Below, in pieces: positions 35,290-44,315 of a DNA stretch of 64,000 nt. The first letter of the stretch is position 1; every line of letters begins with the position of its first letter. The stretch lies in assembly GCA_020846975.1 (NCBI GenBank), contig JADLCX010000038.1, forward strand, positions 35,430 through 99,429, written 5' to 3'. Source of the stretch: Phycisphaerales bacterium. Lineage in GTDB: Bacteria; Planctomycetota; Phycisphaerae; Phycisphaerales; UBA1924. The notes beneath the pieces are model-generated. The model saw nothing but the letters and a program-made list of their open reading frames with translations, made no database searches and was not told the DNA's origin. Position numbers and translations under genes: made by a program.

Positions 35290-37140
35290 ATGCCGATCCC
35301 CCGTATTGCCATTGTCGGCCGGCCCAATGTCGGCAAGTCGTCGCTGCTGAACATGATCGCGCACCAGAAGGTGTCGATCGTTGACCCGACGGCGGGGACG
35401 ACGCGCGACCGGGTGAGCGTGATCGCGGACCTTCAGCCGCCGCACGAGGGGACGGACTCGACCCGCAAGATCACCGTCGAGGTGACGGATACCGGCGGGT
35501 TCGGGGCGTACTTCGACGATCAGCAGGGGAGGGGCCGGTTTGATGATGTCGGGAACGACCTGGCGCGGCTGACCGACGACATCGAGTTCCAGATCAGCGA
35601 GGCGGTGCGCGGCGCGGACCTGATCCTGTTCGTGCTTGATGCGCAGGACGGGGTGACCTCGCGCGACCAGGAGATCGCGAGGCTGCTGCGGGAGCGGGTG
35701 CTGGGGGGCGGGCGGGGGACGAAGATGCGCCGCGCGGCCGGGACCGACGAGGAGAACGCCCGGGCCGATGCCGAGGAGGCGGGCGCGAAGATCGGCCGGC
35801 CGGGCCTTCGCGTGGTGGTGGTGGCGAACAAGACCGACGGGCCGAAGTGGGAGGCGCACGCGTACGAGGCGGCCGCGCTCGGGTTCGGCGAGCCGATGTG
35901 CGTGAGCGCGAAGAACAACTACTTCCGGCGCGATTTTCTCGACGCGCTCTACGAGAAGGTGCGCGACCTGCCGGGCGTGACCGTGGGGCCGCAGAAGGAC
36001 GACGTGCGCGCCGACATGAAGATCGCGATCATCGGCAAGCGGAACGCGGGGAAGAGCTCGCTGGTGAACGCGCTGGCGGGCGAGCAGCGGGTCATCGTGA
36101 GCGAGATCGCGGGAACGACCCGGGACGCGATCGACGTGAAGTTCGAGATGGACGGGAAGACGTTCGTCGCGATCGACACGGCGGGGCTGCGCAAGAAGAA
36201 GAGTTTCGCCGATCGGATCGAGCACTTCGCGTTCGACCGCGCGCAGCGGGCGATCGAGCGGGCCGATGTCGTGTTCGTGATGATCGACGCGACCGAGCCG
36301 GTCTCGCAGGTCGATCACCAGCTCATGTGGCTGGTGCAGCGTGCGTTCAAGCCGTGCCTGGTCGTGGTGAACAAGTGGGACCTGGTCGAGGGTCGCAACA
36401 ACCAGCACGGCAGGCCGATCACGACGGAGAACTACGAGGAGTACCTGCGCAAGGAGACCAAGGGGCTGGAGTTCGCGCCCATCGCGTTCATCAGCGCCGA
36501 CAAGGGCACGAACGTGCGCCGGACGATCCGGCTGGCGTTCGAGTTGTTGCGCCAGGCGGGCGAGCGCGCGAGCACGGGCGTGCTGAACCGCAAGATGCGG
36601 GAGATCCTCTCCACGCGCGGGCCGAGCAGCAAACTGGGGACGTTCGCGAAGGTGTACTTCGTGGCGCAGGTGGCGAAGCGCCCGCCCACGATCGTGCTGG
36701 TGGTCAACAACGATGCGCTGTTCACCAACAACTACCAGCGGTTCCTGCTCAACGCGCTGCGGCGGTCGCTGCCGTTCCCCGAGGTACCGATCAGGCTGAT
36801 CGTCAAGAACCGCAAGCGGGCGCGGATGCAGGACCTGGCCACGGGCGAGCACCAGCGACGCAAGCTGGAGGCCGCGGGCGTGTCGCCGGACGATGCCAGG
36901 GCCTGGGACGGGCCGGCGATCATCGATGCCGACCTCGACGATGCGGCGTGGGAGGCGCACGGGGCGGAGGAGTTTGGGGAGGAGATGGACGAGGCGCGGG
37001 AGACAGGAGACGGCGGCGAGCCCGGAGACGATCTCGACGGCGAGACCGCGGACTTTTCGGAGGACATCCTGCTCGGCGCGGATGATGACGAGTTCGATTC
37101 GGGCGATCTGTCCGAGGACGATCCTGAGCCGCTGGGCTGA
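35290..37140 (+). CDS. der: Ribosome-assembly GTPase Der (EngA)
   Basis: 616 residues from the ATG at 35290. Der has two GTPase domains in tandem and a KH-like domain and helps mature the 50S subunit. Here: first P-loop GRPNVGKSS (10-18) with NKTD; second P-loop GKRNAGKSS near 248 with DTAGLRKK and NKWD; KH-like end with VNNDALF and IRLIVKNRKR. Escherichia coli Der has 490 residues. The extra length comes from an inserted charged loop in the first domain just before NKTD (about 138-175) and an acidic Asp/Glu tail of about 60 residues. Both could modulate ribosome binding. Core motifs are intact, so function is not in doubt. Confidence 0.95.
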   Translation: MPIPRIAIVGRPNVGKSSLLNMIAHQKVSIVDPTAGTTRDRVSVIADLQPPHEGTDSTRKITVEVTDTGGFGAYFDDQQGRGRFDDVGNDLARLTDDIEFQISEAVRGADLILFVLDAQDGVTSRDQEIARLLRERVLGGGRGTKMRRAAGTDEENARADAEEAGAKIGRPGLRVVVVANKTDGPKWEAHAYEAAALGFGEPMCVSAKNNYFRRDFLDALYEKVRDLPGVTVGPQKDDVRADMKIAIIGKRNAGKSSLVNALAGEQRVIVSEIAGTTRDAIDVKFEMDGKTFVAIDTAGLRKKKSFADRIEHFAFDRAQRAIERADVVFVMIDATEPVSQVDHQLMWLVQRAFKPCLVVVNKWDLVEGRNNQHGRPITTENYEEYLRKETKGLEFAPIAFISADKGTNVRRTIRLAFELLRQAGERASTGVLNRKMREILSTRGPSSKLGTFAKVYFVAQVAKRPPTIVLVVNNDALFTNNYQRFLLNALRRSLPFPEVPIRLIVKNRKRARMQDLATGEHQRRKLEAAGVSPDDARAWDGPAIIDADLDDAAWEAHGAEEFGEEMDEARETGDGGEPGDDLDGETADFSEDILLGADDDEFDSGDLSEDDPEPLG

Positions 37141-37250
37141 CGGGCCTCGCGGCCGCGCCGGTCGTGGCCGGTACAAGCATGATGAATGGGACTGTCGAAC
37201 GGGTGGAGGCGGTGGGGATCGCTCGACTCTCGAGCGCAAGGACGGGACAC

Positions 37251-39392
37251 ATGATGACGCGTGTCTTGACGGTTTCGGTCGTGGCGACTCTGGCCGGCAT
37301 CGTGCTGGCGACAACACAGGCTCCGGCCCAGGCGCCTACGACCGGCGGCGAGAAACAGGCCGCGGCGGTGCAGACTCCCCCCGCGACGAAGGCCGCGCTC
37401 GAGAAGTCCCTCGCCGCCTACAAGGCCCTGACCTCCTACCGCGACAAGCAGCTCGCGAAGTTCGAGACGAAGTTCAAGCCCGGGACCGAGCCGAACATCC
37501 CCAAGATGCTCGACCAGGAATCGACCCTGGCGTGGGGCGCGCCCAACAGACTCGCGCTCAGTTCGCCGGTCGTGTCGATCCACTCCGATGGAAAACTGTT
37601 CACGTGCTCGATCCCGACGCTGGGGCAGTACACGCAGGAAGCCGTGCCCGCGACGTTCGATTCGGATGAGCCGATGGAGCCCGAGCGTGCGACGGCGGCC
37701 GTGTGGCTGGGGCAGCACGACATCGCCTCGCTGCTGATGCGCCGTCCGACGGATGCCGGCTCGCTGATGCGGAACGTGGAGTCGTGGGGCGAGGCCAGAC
37801 CCGACACGATCGATGGCGAGGCGGGCCTGCGCATCGCCGGCACGCTCAAGAACGAGAGCCTCACCGGGATGGATGAGCCCGCGAGGTTCACGGTCTTCAT
37901 CTCGAACGCGACCGGGCTGATCCGCGAGTTGCGCCGGGACATGACGCCGATGTACCGCGAGGCGATCGAGGGCTACGCGGAGGACAGCCCCGAAGACAAG
38001 AAGCCCGTGCTCGAAAGGGCCGAGTGGGTGTTCGCGTTCACCGATGTGAAGACCAACGAACCCATCGCGGACTCGGAGTTCGAGTTCAAGCCCGCCGAGG
38101 GCGCGAAGAAGGTCGAGAAGTTCGAGATGAACGGCGGCGGCGAGGGCGGGCCCGACCCGCAGATGGCGATGATCGGCAAGCCCGCGCCCGCGATCAAGGC
38201 CAAGATGCTCGACGGAACGGCGTTCGACCTGGCCTCGCTCAAGGGCAAGATCGTGCTGCTGGATTTCTGGGCGACCTGGTGCGGCCCGTGCGTGCAGGCG
38301 ATTCCCAAGGTGCAGAAGGTCGCGGAGAAGTTCGCCGACAAGGGCGTGGTGGTGCTGGGCATCAACGGCGACGAGGGCGACACGAAGAAGGTGACCTCGT
38401 TCCTGGAGAAGAAGAAGATCTCGATCAGGCAAGTGATGGACACGGACGGAAGCATCGGGCGCGACTACGGCGTGACGGGGATCCCGTGCATGGTGATGCT
38501 CGATGCCCAGGGAGTCGTGCAGGACATCCACGTGGGCGCAGGCCCCTCGATCGAGAGCGAGCTGACCGAGCAGGTCGAGAAGATGCTCAAGGGCCAAGCT
38601 CTGCACACGCCGGAGGAGATCGCGGCGTTCCAGAAGGGAGCCGAGGGCGCGGCCGAGGGCGCGGTGGGCGCGTCGGCGGCGGCGCCGCAGACCGGTGCTG
38701 CGCCGGAAGCCCTGCGCCCGCTGAACGCCGAGAAACTCGCCTCGGGCAAGCGGCTGACGATCGGCGGCGGGTGGGGAGCCTTCTCGCGGGATATCGACGG
38801 CGACGGCAAGCAAGAGCTGCTCGCGCCCGACGCGCAGGGAGGCGTCTCGATCATCTCGGCCGATGGCTCCGCGGCCCGGACCGTGCACTTCCGCGGCGCG
38901 GGCCGGTTCAGCGTCACCTCGGCCGCGCCGGCGACGCTCGCCGGGCGCACCGGTTGGGTGGTCACCGGCTCGCGGTTCTCGGATGAGCCCGGCCAGGGCG
39001 TGGTGATCGGGTTCTTTGGCGAGGACGGCACGGCCGTCTGGCAGCACACGCCCGAGTTCGGATCGGGCACCAGCGTTCAGGCGTGGATCGACGCGGCCGA
39101 TCTGGATGGCGACGGCTCGACCGAGGTCGTCGTGCTCGCGACCGCGTACGAGACCAGCGCCGCCGGACCCGGCGAGCGCGCGAACGCGCAACCCCGCACC
39201 ACGCTCACGATCCTCGACGCCTCGGGCGCCGTCGTGAGCCGCCGGACCGCGGGCGAGTTCGCGTCGGGCATGTGGATCGCCGCGCCCGCGAGCCCGGGCG
39301 GCGCGCGGGCGGTCGTGGTCACGGGCGCGGCGGGCGCGGAGACGTACGTGTTCACGCCGAAGGCCGCGGCCGCCGGCGACGCCTCGAAATGA
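37251..39392 (+). CDS. Exported TlpA-type thioredoxin with DUF2092-like N-terminus and FG-GAP-like tail
   Basis: 713 residues from the ATG at 37251, with AAGGA 8 nt upstream (a second ATG follows directly). A signal peptide covers about 1-27. Residues 45-290 resemble the DUF2092/outer-membrane lipoprotein-sorting fold. A thioredoxin domain (about 305-450) holds FWATWCGPC with Cys344 and Cys347, then VTGIPCMVML with the cis-Pro. The C-terminal 200 residues contain two repeats with calcium-loop acids (DIDGDGKQE and DLDGDGSTE), like FG-GAP/VCBS blades. This fusion is typical of large planctomycete exported redox proteins. It probably acts on periplasmic disulfides or in cytochrome maturation; the partner is unknown. 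Confidence 0.78.
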   Translation: MMTRVLTVSVVATLAGIVLATTQAPAQAPTTGGEKQAAAVQTPPATKAALEKSLAAYKALTSYRDKQLAKFETKFKPGTEPNIPKMLDQESTLAWGAPNRLALSSPVVSIHSDGKLFTCSIPTLGQYTQEAVPATFDSDEPMEPERATAAVWLGQHDIASLLMRRPTDAGSLMRNVESWGEARPDTIDGEAGLRIAGTLKNESLTGMDEPARFTVFISNATGLIRELRRDMTPMYREAIEGYAEDSPEDKKPVLERAEWVFAFTDVKTNEPIADSEFEFKPAEGAKKVEKFEMNGGGEGGPDPQMAMIGKPAPAIKAKMLDGTAFDLASLKGKIVLLDFWATWCGPCVQAIPKVQKVAEKFADKGVVVLGINGDEGDTKKVTSFLEKKKISIRQVMDTDGSIGRDYGVTGIPCMVMLDAQGVVQDIHVGAGPSIESELTEQVEKMLKGQALHTPEEIAAFQKGAEGAAEGAVGASAAAPQTGAAPEALRPLNAEKLASGKRLTIGGGWGAFSRDIDGDGKQELLAPDAQGGVSIISADGSAARTVHFRGAGRFSVTSAAPATLAGRTGWVVTGSRFSDEPGQGVVIGFFGEDGTAVWQHTPEFGSGTSVQAWIDAADLDGDGSTEVVVLATAYETSAAGPGERANAQPRTTLTILDASGAVVSRRTAGEFASGMWIAAPASPGGARAVVVTGAAGAETYVFTPKAAAAGDASK

Positions 39393-39414
39393 CCGGCGGT
39401 GGGGATTGCCCGCC

Positions 39415-40455
39415 TCAGCGCGCGGCGACCCGCCCCTTGAGCCAGCGGGCGAACTCGTGGGCCACGGCGGCCTTGGACCAGCTCCGAAGCCGGATGCGTT
39501 CCTCTCCCGCACCGCGATCGATCACGAGCAGGACATCCTTCACGGGCCGCCTGTTGACGGTGGTGGTCGTGCTGGCCGCGACATCGACATCGCGGATGTC
39601 GTCGAACCGGACCTCGGGCTCCATCCCGCGCGGCAAGCGCGCGGGAGGGATCGTGATGATGCGCCCGGTCGGGTCGATCGTCAGGTCGTAGCGACCGGCG
39701 GCGATGCGCCGTGCCATCCACAACGCGGCGATCACTCCGCCGCCGAGCACGCCCGAGTAGATGATCACGAGCCGGTTGGGTGTGACCTCGAAGCCCAGGG
39801 CCGAGCCGCACACGACAATCGCCACGACCGACGCTCCGATCGCGCCCGCAAGGCCGATCAGCGAGGGCGGCAGGACCGCCAGCCGCACTCGGGTCACGGC
39901 CTCCTCGAACACACGCGGCGGGCCGGCAACCCCGCCGCGCAGGCTGAGGCGCCCGTAGATCGCGATCGCGGCGAAGAGCAGGTTGAAAGGGAGCAGAAGA
40001 ACGAAGATGAACCGCGCGCTGTCGGAGAATCCGGGCTCGAGCACGGCCTCGCCCGGTGCGGACGGGTTGAAGTACGCGGTTACGGCCGATCCGACCGCGT
40101 ACCGCGACGCGTCGGCCCGAGCCCGCGAAGAACTGGATGACGAGAACTCGCCGTAACGGATGCGAGAGCCTTCATGGACCGCCCCAGCCACGGAATAGGT
40201 GTAGCGAACGCGGGCCTTGTAGGTCCGCGAGCGGTGCTTGCCCCCGCCGCGCTGCGAGACCACCTCGCTCGATCTGATCGTGGCGGCCGCGGGCGTGAAT
40301 CGCGCGGAGGCCGACGCGCGGAGCGAATCGTGGATGACCACCGCATCAAAGCCCAGCACGACCACCGCCCAGATGCAGACGAAGATCGCGCCGAAGACGA
40401 CCGCGGGGCGCTTCGGGCGTGCCGACGAGAAGGGCGAATCACCGGACGGCGACAT
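39415..40455 (-). CDS. DUF3592 membrane protein
   Basis: 346 residues. Helix 1 is at about 18-40. Then comes the DUF3592 extracytoplasmic pattern (YKARVRYTYSVAGAVHEGSRIRYG, and VTAYFNPSAPGEAVLEPG). Two or three more helices (about 150-260) and a soluble end follow. The family is widespread, of unknown function. It starts 9 nt after the flotillin stop and so belongs to the NfeD-flotillin operon, suggesting a link to membrane microdomains. A serine run (SSSSSS) lies near residue 105. Confidence 0.75.
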   Translation of the reverse strand: MSPSGDSPFSSARPKRPAVVFGAIFVCIWAVVVLGFDAVVIHDSLRASASARFTPAAATIRSSEVVSQRGGGKHRSRTYKARVRYTYSVAGAVHEGSRIRYGEFSSSSSSRARADASRYAVGSAVTAYFNPSAPGEAVLEPGFSDSARFIFVLLLPFNLLFAAIAIYGRLSLRGGVAGPPRVFEEAVTRVRLAVLPPSLIGLAGAIGASVVAIVVCGSALGFEVTPNRLVIIYSGVLGGGVIAALWMARRIAAGRYDLTIDPTGRIITIPPARLPRGMEPEVRFDDIRDVDVAASTTTTVNRRPVKDVLLVIDRGAGEERIRLRSWSKAAVAHEFARWLKGRVAAR

Positions 40456-40464
40456 GGCGCGGGC

Positions 40465-42120
40465 CTACGACTGGTGCGCCGTCGACGGCGGCCGATGCTG
40501 GCCGTCGCCCTCGCTGTCCGGCCGCTTGCGCGCCGGCGTCTCGGCGGCCTGCTGACCGACCTTGCCCAGCGCGGGCGGGAGCTCGATCCCCGCCTGGTTC
40601 GCCAGTTCGTGCAGGCGCGGCAGCGCGCCGACCATGCCGCTGAGCCAGTCCGCGGTGGTGTTCCGCCCGGTTCCGTTGTGCGTCCCGTTCGCGCCGCCGG
40701 ACCCGCTGTCCCAGACGGTGATCTTGTCGATCTTGAGGTTCTGGATCGCCTTGACCTGCGCCGACACGAGTTCGGGCAGTTGCTCGATCAGCAGCAGCGT
40801 CGGCCCGACCTGCGGGTTGCTGCCGCAGGCTTCGATCAGTTTGCGGTAGCCCTCGGCCTTGGCCTCCAGCACCTTCTGCGTGCCCGCGGCCTCGGCCTCG
40901 AACTTGGCCAGGATCGCGTCGGCCTCGCCCTGCGCCTCGATGCGGCGCTTCTCCGCCTCGGCGCTCGCGGCCAGTTCGATGCGCTTCTTCTCGACCTCCT
41001 GCGGCGCGAGCTGCTCCTTCGCCAGCCGGGCCAGTTCCTGCTCGCGCTGCGCGGTGAGGATCGCTTCCAGGGCCTTGGCGCTGGCCACATCCGCGCGCCG
41101 GCGCGCATCGGCACGGACCTCGGCCAGTTCGGCGTCCGACTTGGCGACCAGCGCGTTCGACGTGTTCTCGCCGGTGCGGGCCTTGGCCTCGGCCTCCGCC
41201 ACGCGGATGCGCTGCTCCTGCTCGGCGAGTTTCTTGGCCGCGACCGTCTCGGCCTCGCGCTCCGCGGTCGCGATCTCGCGGACGCGCTTGCTCTCCACCT
41301 CGCCCTTGATCGCCTCGGCCTCCAGCGCGGCGACGCGGATGCGCTGCTGCTGCTCCAGCTCCTTCTGGCCCTGGATCGCCGTGGTCTGCTCGCGGGTGAC
41401 GTTCAGCGTGCGCTCCCGCACCGCGATCGACTCGCCGGTCGCGCCCTCGCGCTCCGCCTGCGCGACCTCCACCTTCGCCCGGTTGATCGCGTCGGCCGCC
41501 GCACGCTTGCCGATCGCCTGGATGTACCCCGACTCGTCGGTGATGTCGCGGATGTTCACGTTGATCAGTTCCAGGCCGATCTTGTTGACCTCCTCCGCGA
41601 CGTTCTGGTTGATCTGCCCCATGAACTTCTCGCGGTCGCGGTTGATCTCCTCGATCGTGAGCGTCGCGATCACCAGCCGCAACTGGCCCAGGATGATGTC
41701 CTGCACCAGCTCGCGGATCTGCAGCAGGTTCAGCCCGAGCAGCCGCTCCGCGGCGTTGTTCATCATCACCGGGTCGGTCGAGATGCCGACCGTGAACGTG
41801 CTCGGCACGTTCACGCGGATGTTGTTCTGCGACAACGCGCCCTCCAGCGGGATCTCGATCACCATCGGCTCCAGCGAGAGGTACGCGTAGTCCTGGATCA
41901 GCGGGATGACGAACGCGCCGCCGCCGTGGATGCACTTGCTGGCCTTCTGCCCGCGCACCTTGCCGTAGACCACGAGGATGCGGTTCGACGGGCAGCGCTT
42001 GTAGTAGCGCATCACGAACACGACCACGAACAGGAACCCCAGGATCACCGCGCCGATGTAGAACAGCACCGGCGGGATGCCCGTTCCGAAGAATCCGCCT
42101 TGCGCGAGCGTGCTGACCAT
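40465..42120 (-). CDS. Flotillin-family (SPFH) membrane scaffold protein
   Basis: 551 residues from the ATG at 42120, with GGGAGG six nt upstream. One N-terminal transmembrane helix (about 15-40) is followed by a SPFH/band-7 domain (about 40-230), with the signature RVNVPSTFTVGISTDP and GLELINVNIRDITDESGYI. A long Ala/Glu/Arg coiled coil (230-450) follows, then a C-terminal Gly/Asn-rich part. Flotillins oligomerise and organise membrane microdomains. The gene is preceded by an NfeD-like gene, the usual pairing, and followed by DUF3592. It resembles YqiK/FloT more than FloA in having the long coiled coil. Confidence 0.9.
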   Translation of the reverse strand: MVSTLAQGGFFGTGIPPVLFYIGAVILGFLFVVVFVMRYYKRCPSNRILVVYGKVRGQKASKCIHGGGAFVIPLIQDYAYLSLEPMVIEIPLEGALSQNNIRVNVPSTFTVGISTDPVMMNNAAERLLGLNLLQIRELVQDIILGQLRLVIATLTIEEINRDREKFMGQINQNVAEEVNKIGLELINVNIRDITDESGYIQAIGKRAAADAINRAKVEVAQAEREGATGESIAVRERTLNVTREQTTAIQGQKELEQQQRIRVAALEAEAIKGEVESKRVREIATAEREAETVAAKKLAEQEQRIRVAEAEAKARTGENTSNALVAKSDAELAEVRADARRRADVASAKALEAILTAQREQELARLAKEQLAPQEVEKKRIELAASAEAEKRRIEAQGEADAILAKFEAEAAGTQKVLEAKAEGYRKLIEACGSNPQVGPTLLLIEQLPELVSAQVKAIQNLKIDKITVWDSGSGGANGTHNGTGRNTTADWLSGMVGALPRLHELANQAGIELPPALGKVGQQAAETPARKRPDSEGDGQHRPPSTAHQS

Positions 42121-42203
42121 GACCAACCTCCCTTTGAGGACGATGCGCCCACCGTTTCCGCCGGCAGTCTACCCGACCCGCACCGGCCGCGCGGCTCGCG
42201 CCG

Positions 42204-42785
42204 CTACGCCGGGATGACCCTCAACGTGTTCTGGCCGCTCACGCCCACCACGCGGATGCGCGCGTTGCGCGGCAACTCCTCGCCCTCCGAGACCGCCGAG
42301 TAGATCCGCTGGCGGTCATCGACCACCAGGCTGACCTGCCCCTGGCCCTTGCTGCCGGCGGGTATCGTGACATAGACCATGCCCTCCGCGCCCACCGCGG
42401 CCTCGATCGCGATGTTCCCGCTGGCCTGCAACTTGAACACCGAGGCCATCAGGATCGCCATGAAGTACATCATCGCCAGCCCGCCCGCGACCGCCACGCC
42501 CGAGATCAGCGGCATCGACCACTTCGTGCCCGACAGCGCCGCCAGCCCCGCCCACCCGAACCCCATCAGGAACGCCAGCACGCCCTGGATCGACAGCAAC
42601 TTGAAGCCCGCATCCGCGGCGGAGTGGTGGTCGCCCGAAAAATCCGCGCCGTGGGCGTCGCCGAAGTCGGTGTCGAGGCTCGACCCCATGAGCATCAGCA
42701 GCAGCTTGAGGCCGAACAGCCCCGTGCCCACCAGCGCGGGAACCGTGAACCAGATCGCCGGACTCTCAAACAGTGCATCCCACAT
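42204..42785 (-). CDS. NfeD-like membrane protein, flotillin partner
   Basis: 193 residues with three to four transmembrane helices (about 12-35, 65-85, 90-115) and a C-terminal OB-fold-like domain (about 125-190: GAEGMVYVTIPAGSKGQGQVSLVV). A His/Asp-rich loop (DTDFGDAHGADFSGDHHS) lies between helices and could bind metal. NfeD-type proteins pair with flotillins. The ATG follows an AAAGGAGG ribosome site by 8-10 nt, the strongest Shine-Dalgarno in this region. The flotillin start is 83 nt downstream. It is probably YqiJ-like rather than a full NfeD with protease domain. Confidence 0.78.
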   Translation of the reverse strand: MWDALFESPAIWFTVPALVGTGLFGLKLLLMLMGSSLDTDFGDAHGADFSGDHHSAADAGFKLLSIQGVLAFLMGFGWAGLAALSGTKWSMPLISGVAVAGGLAMMYFMAILMASVFKLQASGNIAIEAAVGAEGMVYVTIPAGSKGQGQVSLVVDDRQRIYSAVSEGEELPRNARIRVVGVSGQNTLRVIPA

Positions 42786-43001
42786 GCGGCGAGCCTCCTT
42801 TGGCCCACGGGGGGTGGGGCCGTTTGGCTGCTTGCAGATTCACCGTGTTGACCACACCTCCGGCGGCCGTGGCTGGAGCGGCATTGCTGCCGACACCTTG
42901 TTCTTAGGAGTCTCCGATCGCCAATTCCACACGTCTCCGGTTAGGCGAACGCCCGCCGCGTGCTCGGCGCGGCGTTCGGCCGGAGTTCACATGCATGAAA
43001 A

Positions 43002-43030
43002 GACGAACGGGCCGTGCCGGCCCGCTCGTC
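43002..43030 (-). terminator. Terminator of the receiver-GAF gene / signalling operon
   Basis: GACGAACGGGCC (43002-43013) pairs with GGCCCGCTCGTC (43019-43030), 12 bp with one mismatch; on the minus strand it runs into TTTTCATG. It lies about 25 nt beyond the stop at 43055. Confidence 0.8.
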
Positions 43031-43054
43031 GTCGGTTGCTTTGTGAGAGCCTCT

Positions 43055-44272
43055 TCACGCCGCCAGATCGCCGTACCCATCATCCGCCCCGCGGTCCGGG
43101 TCGCCGAGCATCCCCCACTTGTCCTTGGGCAGGTGCCGGTGGTGGATGTGGATCACCCGCGCCAGTTGCGAGGCGAACAGTTCGCCGATGGTCTTGACCT
43201 GTTCCAGCAGGTTCGGCGTGTACGCGTTGCGCCGGTCGCGGAAGAGCATGAAGATCGCCAGCGTCTCGCCCTCGTGACGGCACGCCATCGCGGCCACGCC
43301 GCTGCCCTCCAGCCACTGGGCATCGTCCCCGATGTAGCGGTCCAGCCCCTCCTGCTCCGGCAGGTGCAGCAGGCCGTCGAGGTCCTCGAACCGCGGCGCG
43401 ACGACGTTCGCCAGGTGATCGAGCAGGATGTCCACCGTGTCCTTCGGGCAGTCGTAGTTGACGTACGCGCCCAGCGAGTAGTCGCCGCTGGTCGTCGGCA
43501 GGAAGATCGCCGCGTTGGTCGGGCCCGTGCGGGCCAGCACGTACTCCAGCGTCGTCCGCAGGAGCGACTCGATATCCAGCTCGTTGCGGATGAGGCCCTT
43601 GAACTCGGTGGTGGTGGTTACCTGATTCATGTCCGCAAGCTCCTGGTACGCTTGCAGAAGATCGACGCTCAGAGACTCCACCTGTCGCACAACCTGCGCA
43701 CGTGCGCTGTTCAGCCGTCGGCACAGGCGCTTCAACTTGACTATTCGCTCCCGTTGGCGCGCCGCCGCTGCCGCCCGCTCTCCCGCGGCCCGCACACGGC
43801 GCAGGAGTTCCCCATCTTCCGGCGATCGTTCGATGAAATCCGCCGCGCCGCCGCGGACGGCCGAAACCGCCTGATTCTGGCCCGTCTTGCCCGCGCCCGA
43901 TCCGAGCGCGACCAGGCTCGCGCCCGCCGAACCCGCCGCCCGGGCCAGGTCCGTCACGACCGCGCGATCAGCGTCCGAGAGCTCAAGGTCCAGCAGCACA
44001 ACGTCGAACAACCCGGTCGCGATATCGCGCCGCGCTCGCGCCGAGTTCGGGGCGATGCGTCCGTGAATGTCGGCGTTCAGAAGCTCCCGACGCACGCGCG
44101 CGGTCAGCGAGCGATCCGCGGAGACCAGCAACACGCGCGGGGCACGCTGTTCCGGACCATCCTCCGCCCCGGCGTCGGCGTGCCGCTCGTGCGCGTCGAT
44201 GCCAACCTTGGCGATCTGGCGAGGTCGGGGGTGCGGGGGGTGTGGCGTCAGGTCCGAAGAGGGAGGTGTCAC
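43055..44272 (-). CDS. Receiver-GAF signalling protein
   Basis: 405 residues from the GTG at 44272, with GGAG 8 nt upstream; the longer frame runs back into the kinase gene. Residues about 45-165 form a receiver-like domain (RVLLVSADRSLT; DVVLLDLELSD with candidate phospho-Asp; but the usual conserved Lys is not obvious, so it may be degenerate). A helical linker with coiled-coil character (about 165-225) leads to a GAF domain (about 225-385; GAYVNYDCPKDT). GAF domains bind small ligands or sense redox. It has no enzymatic output domain, so it probably signals through its partners, the upstream kinase and regulator. Confidence 0.7.
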   Translation of the reverse strand: MTPPSSDLTPHPPHPRPRQIAKVGIDAHERHADAGAEDGPEQRAPRVLLVSADRSLTARVRRELLNADIHGRIAPNSARARRDIATGLFDVVLLDLELSDADRAVVTDLARAAGSAGASLVALGSGAGKTGQNQAVSAVRGGAADFIERSPEDGELLRRVRAAGERAAAAARQRERIVKLKRLCRRLNSARAQVVRQVESLSVDLLQAYQELADMNQVTTTTEFKGLIRNELDIESLLRTTLEYVLARTGPTNAAIFLPTTSGDYSLGAYVNYDCPKDTVDILLDHLANVVAPRFEDLDGLLHLPEQEGLDRYIGDDAQWLEGSGVAAMACRHEGETLAIFMLFRDRRNAYTPNLLEQVKTIGELFASQLARVIHIHHRHLPKDKWGMLGDPDRGADDGYGDLAA

Positions 44273-44315
44273 GAGTCGTCTCCGCGTGCACCCCGTACCC
44301 GCCCGTAGAGAGGCC

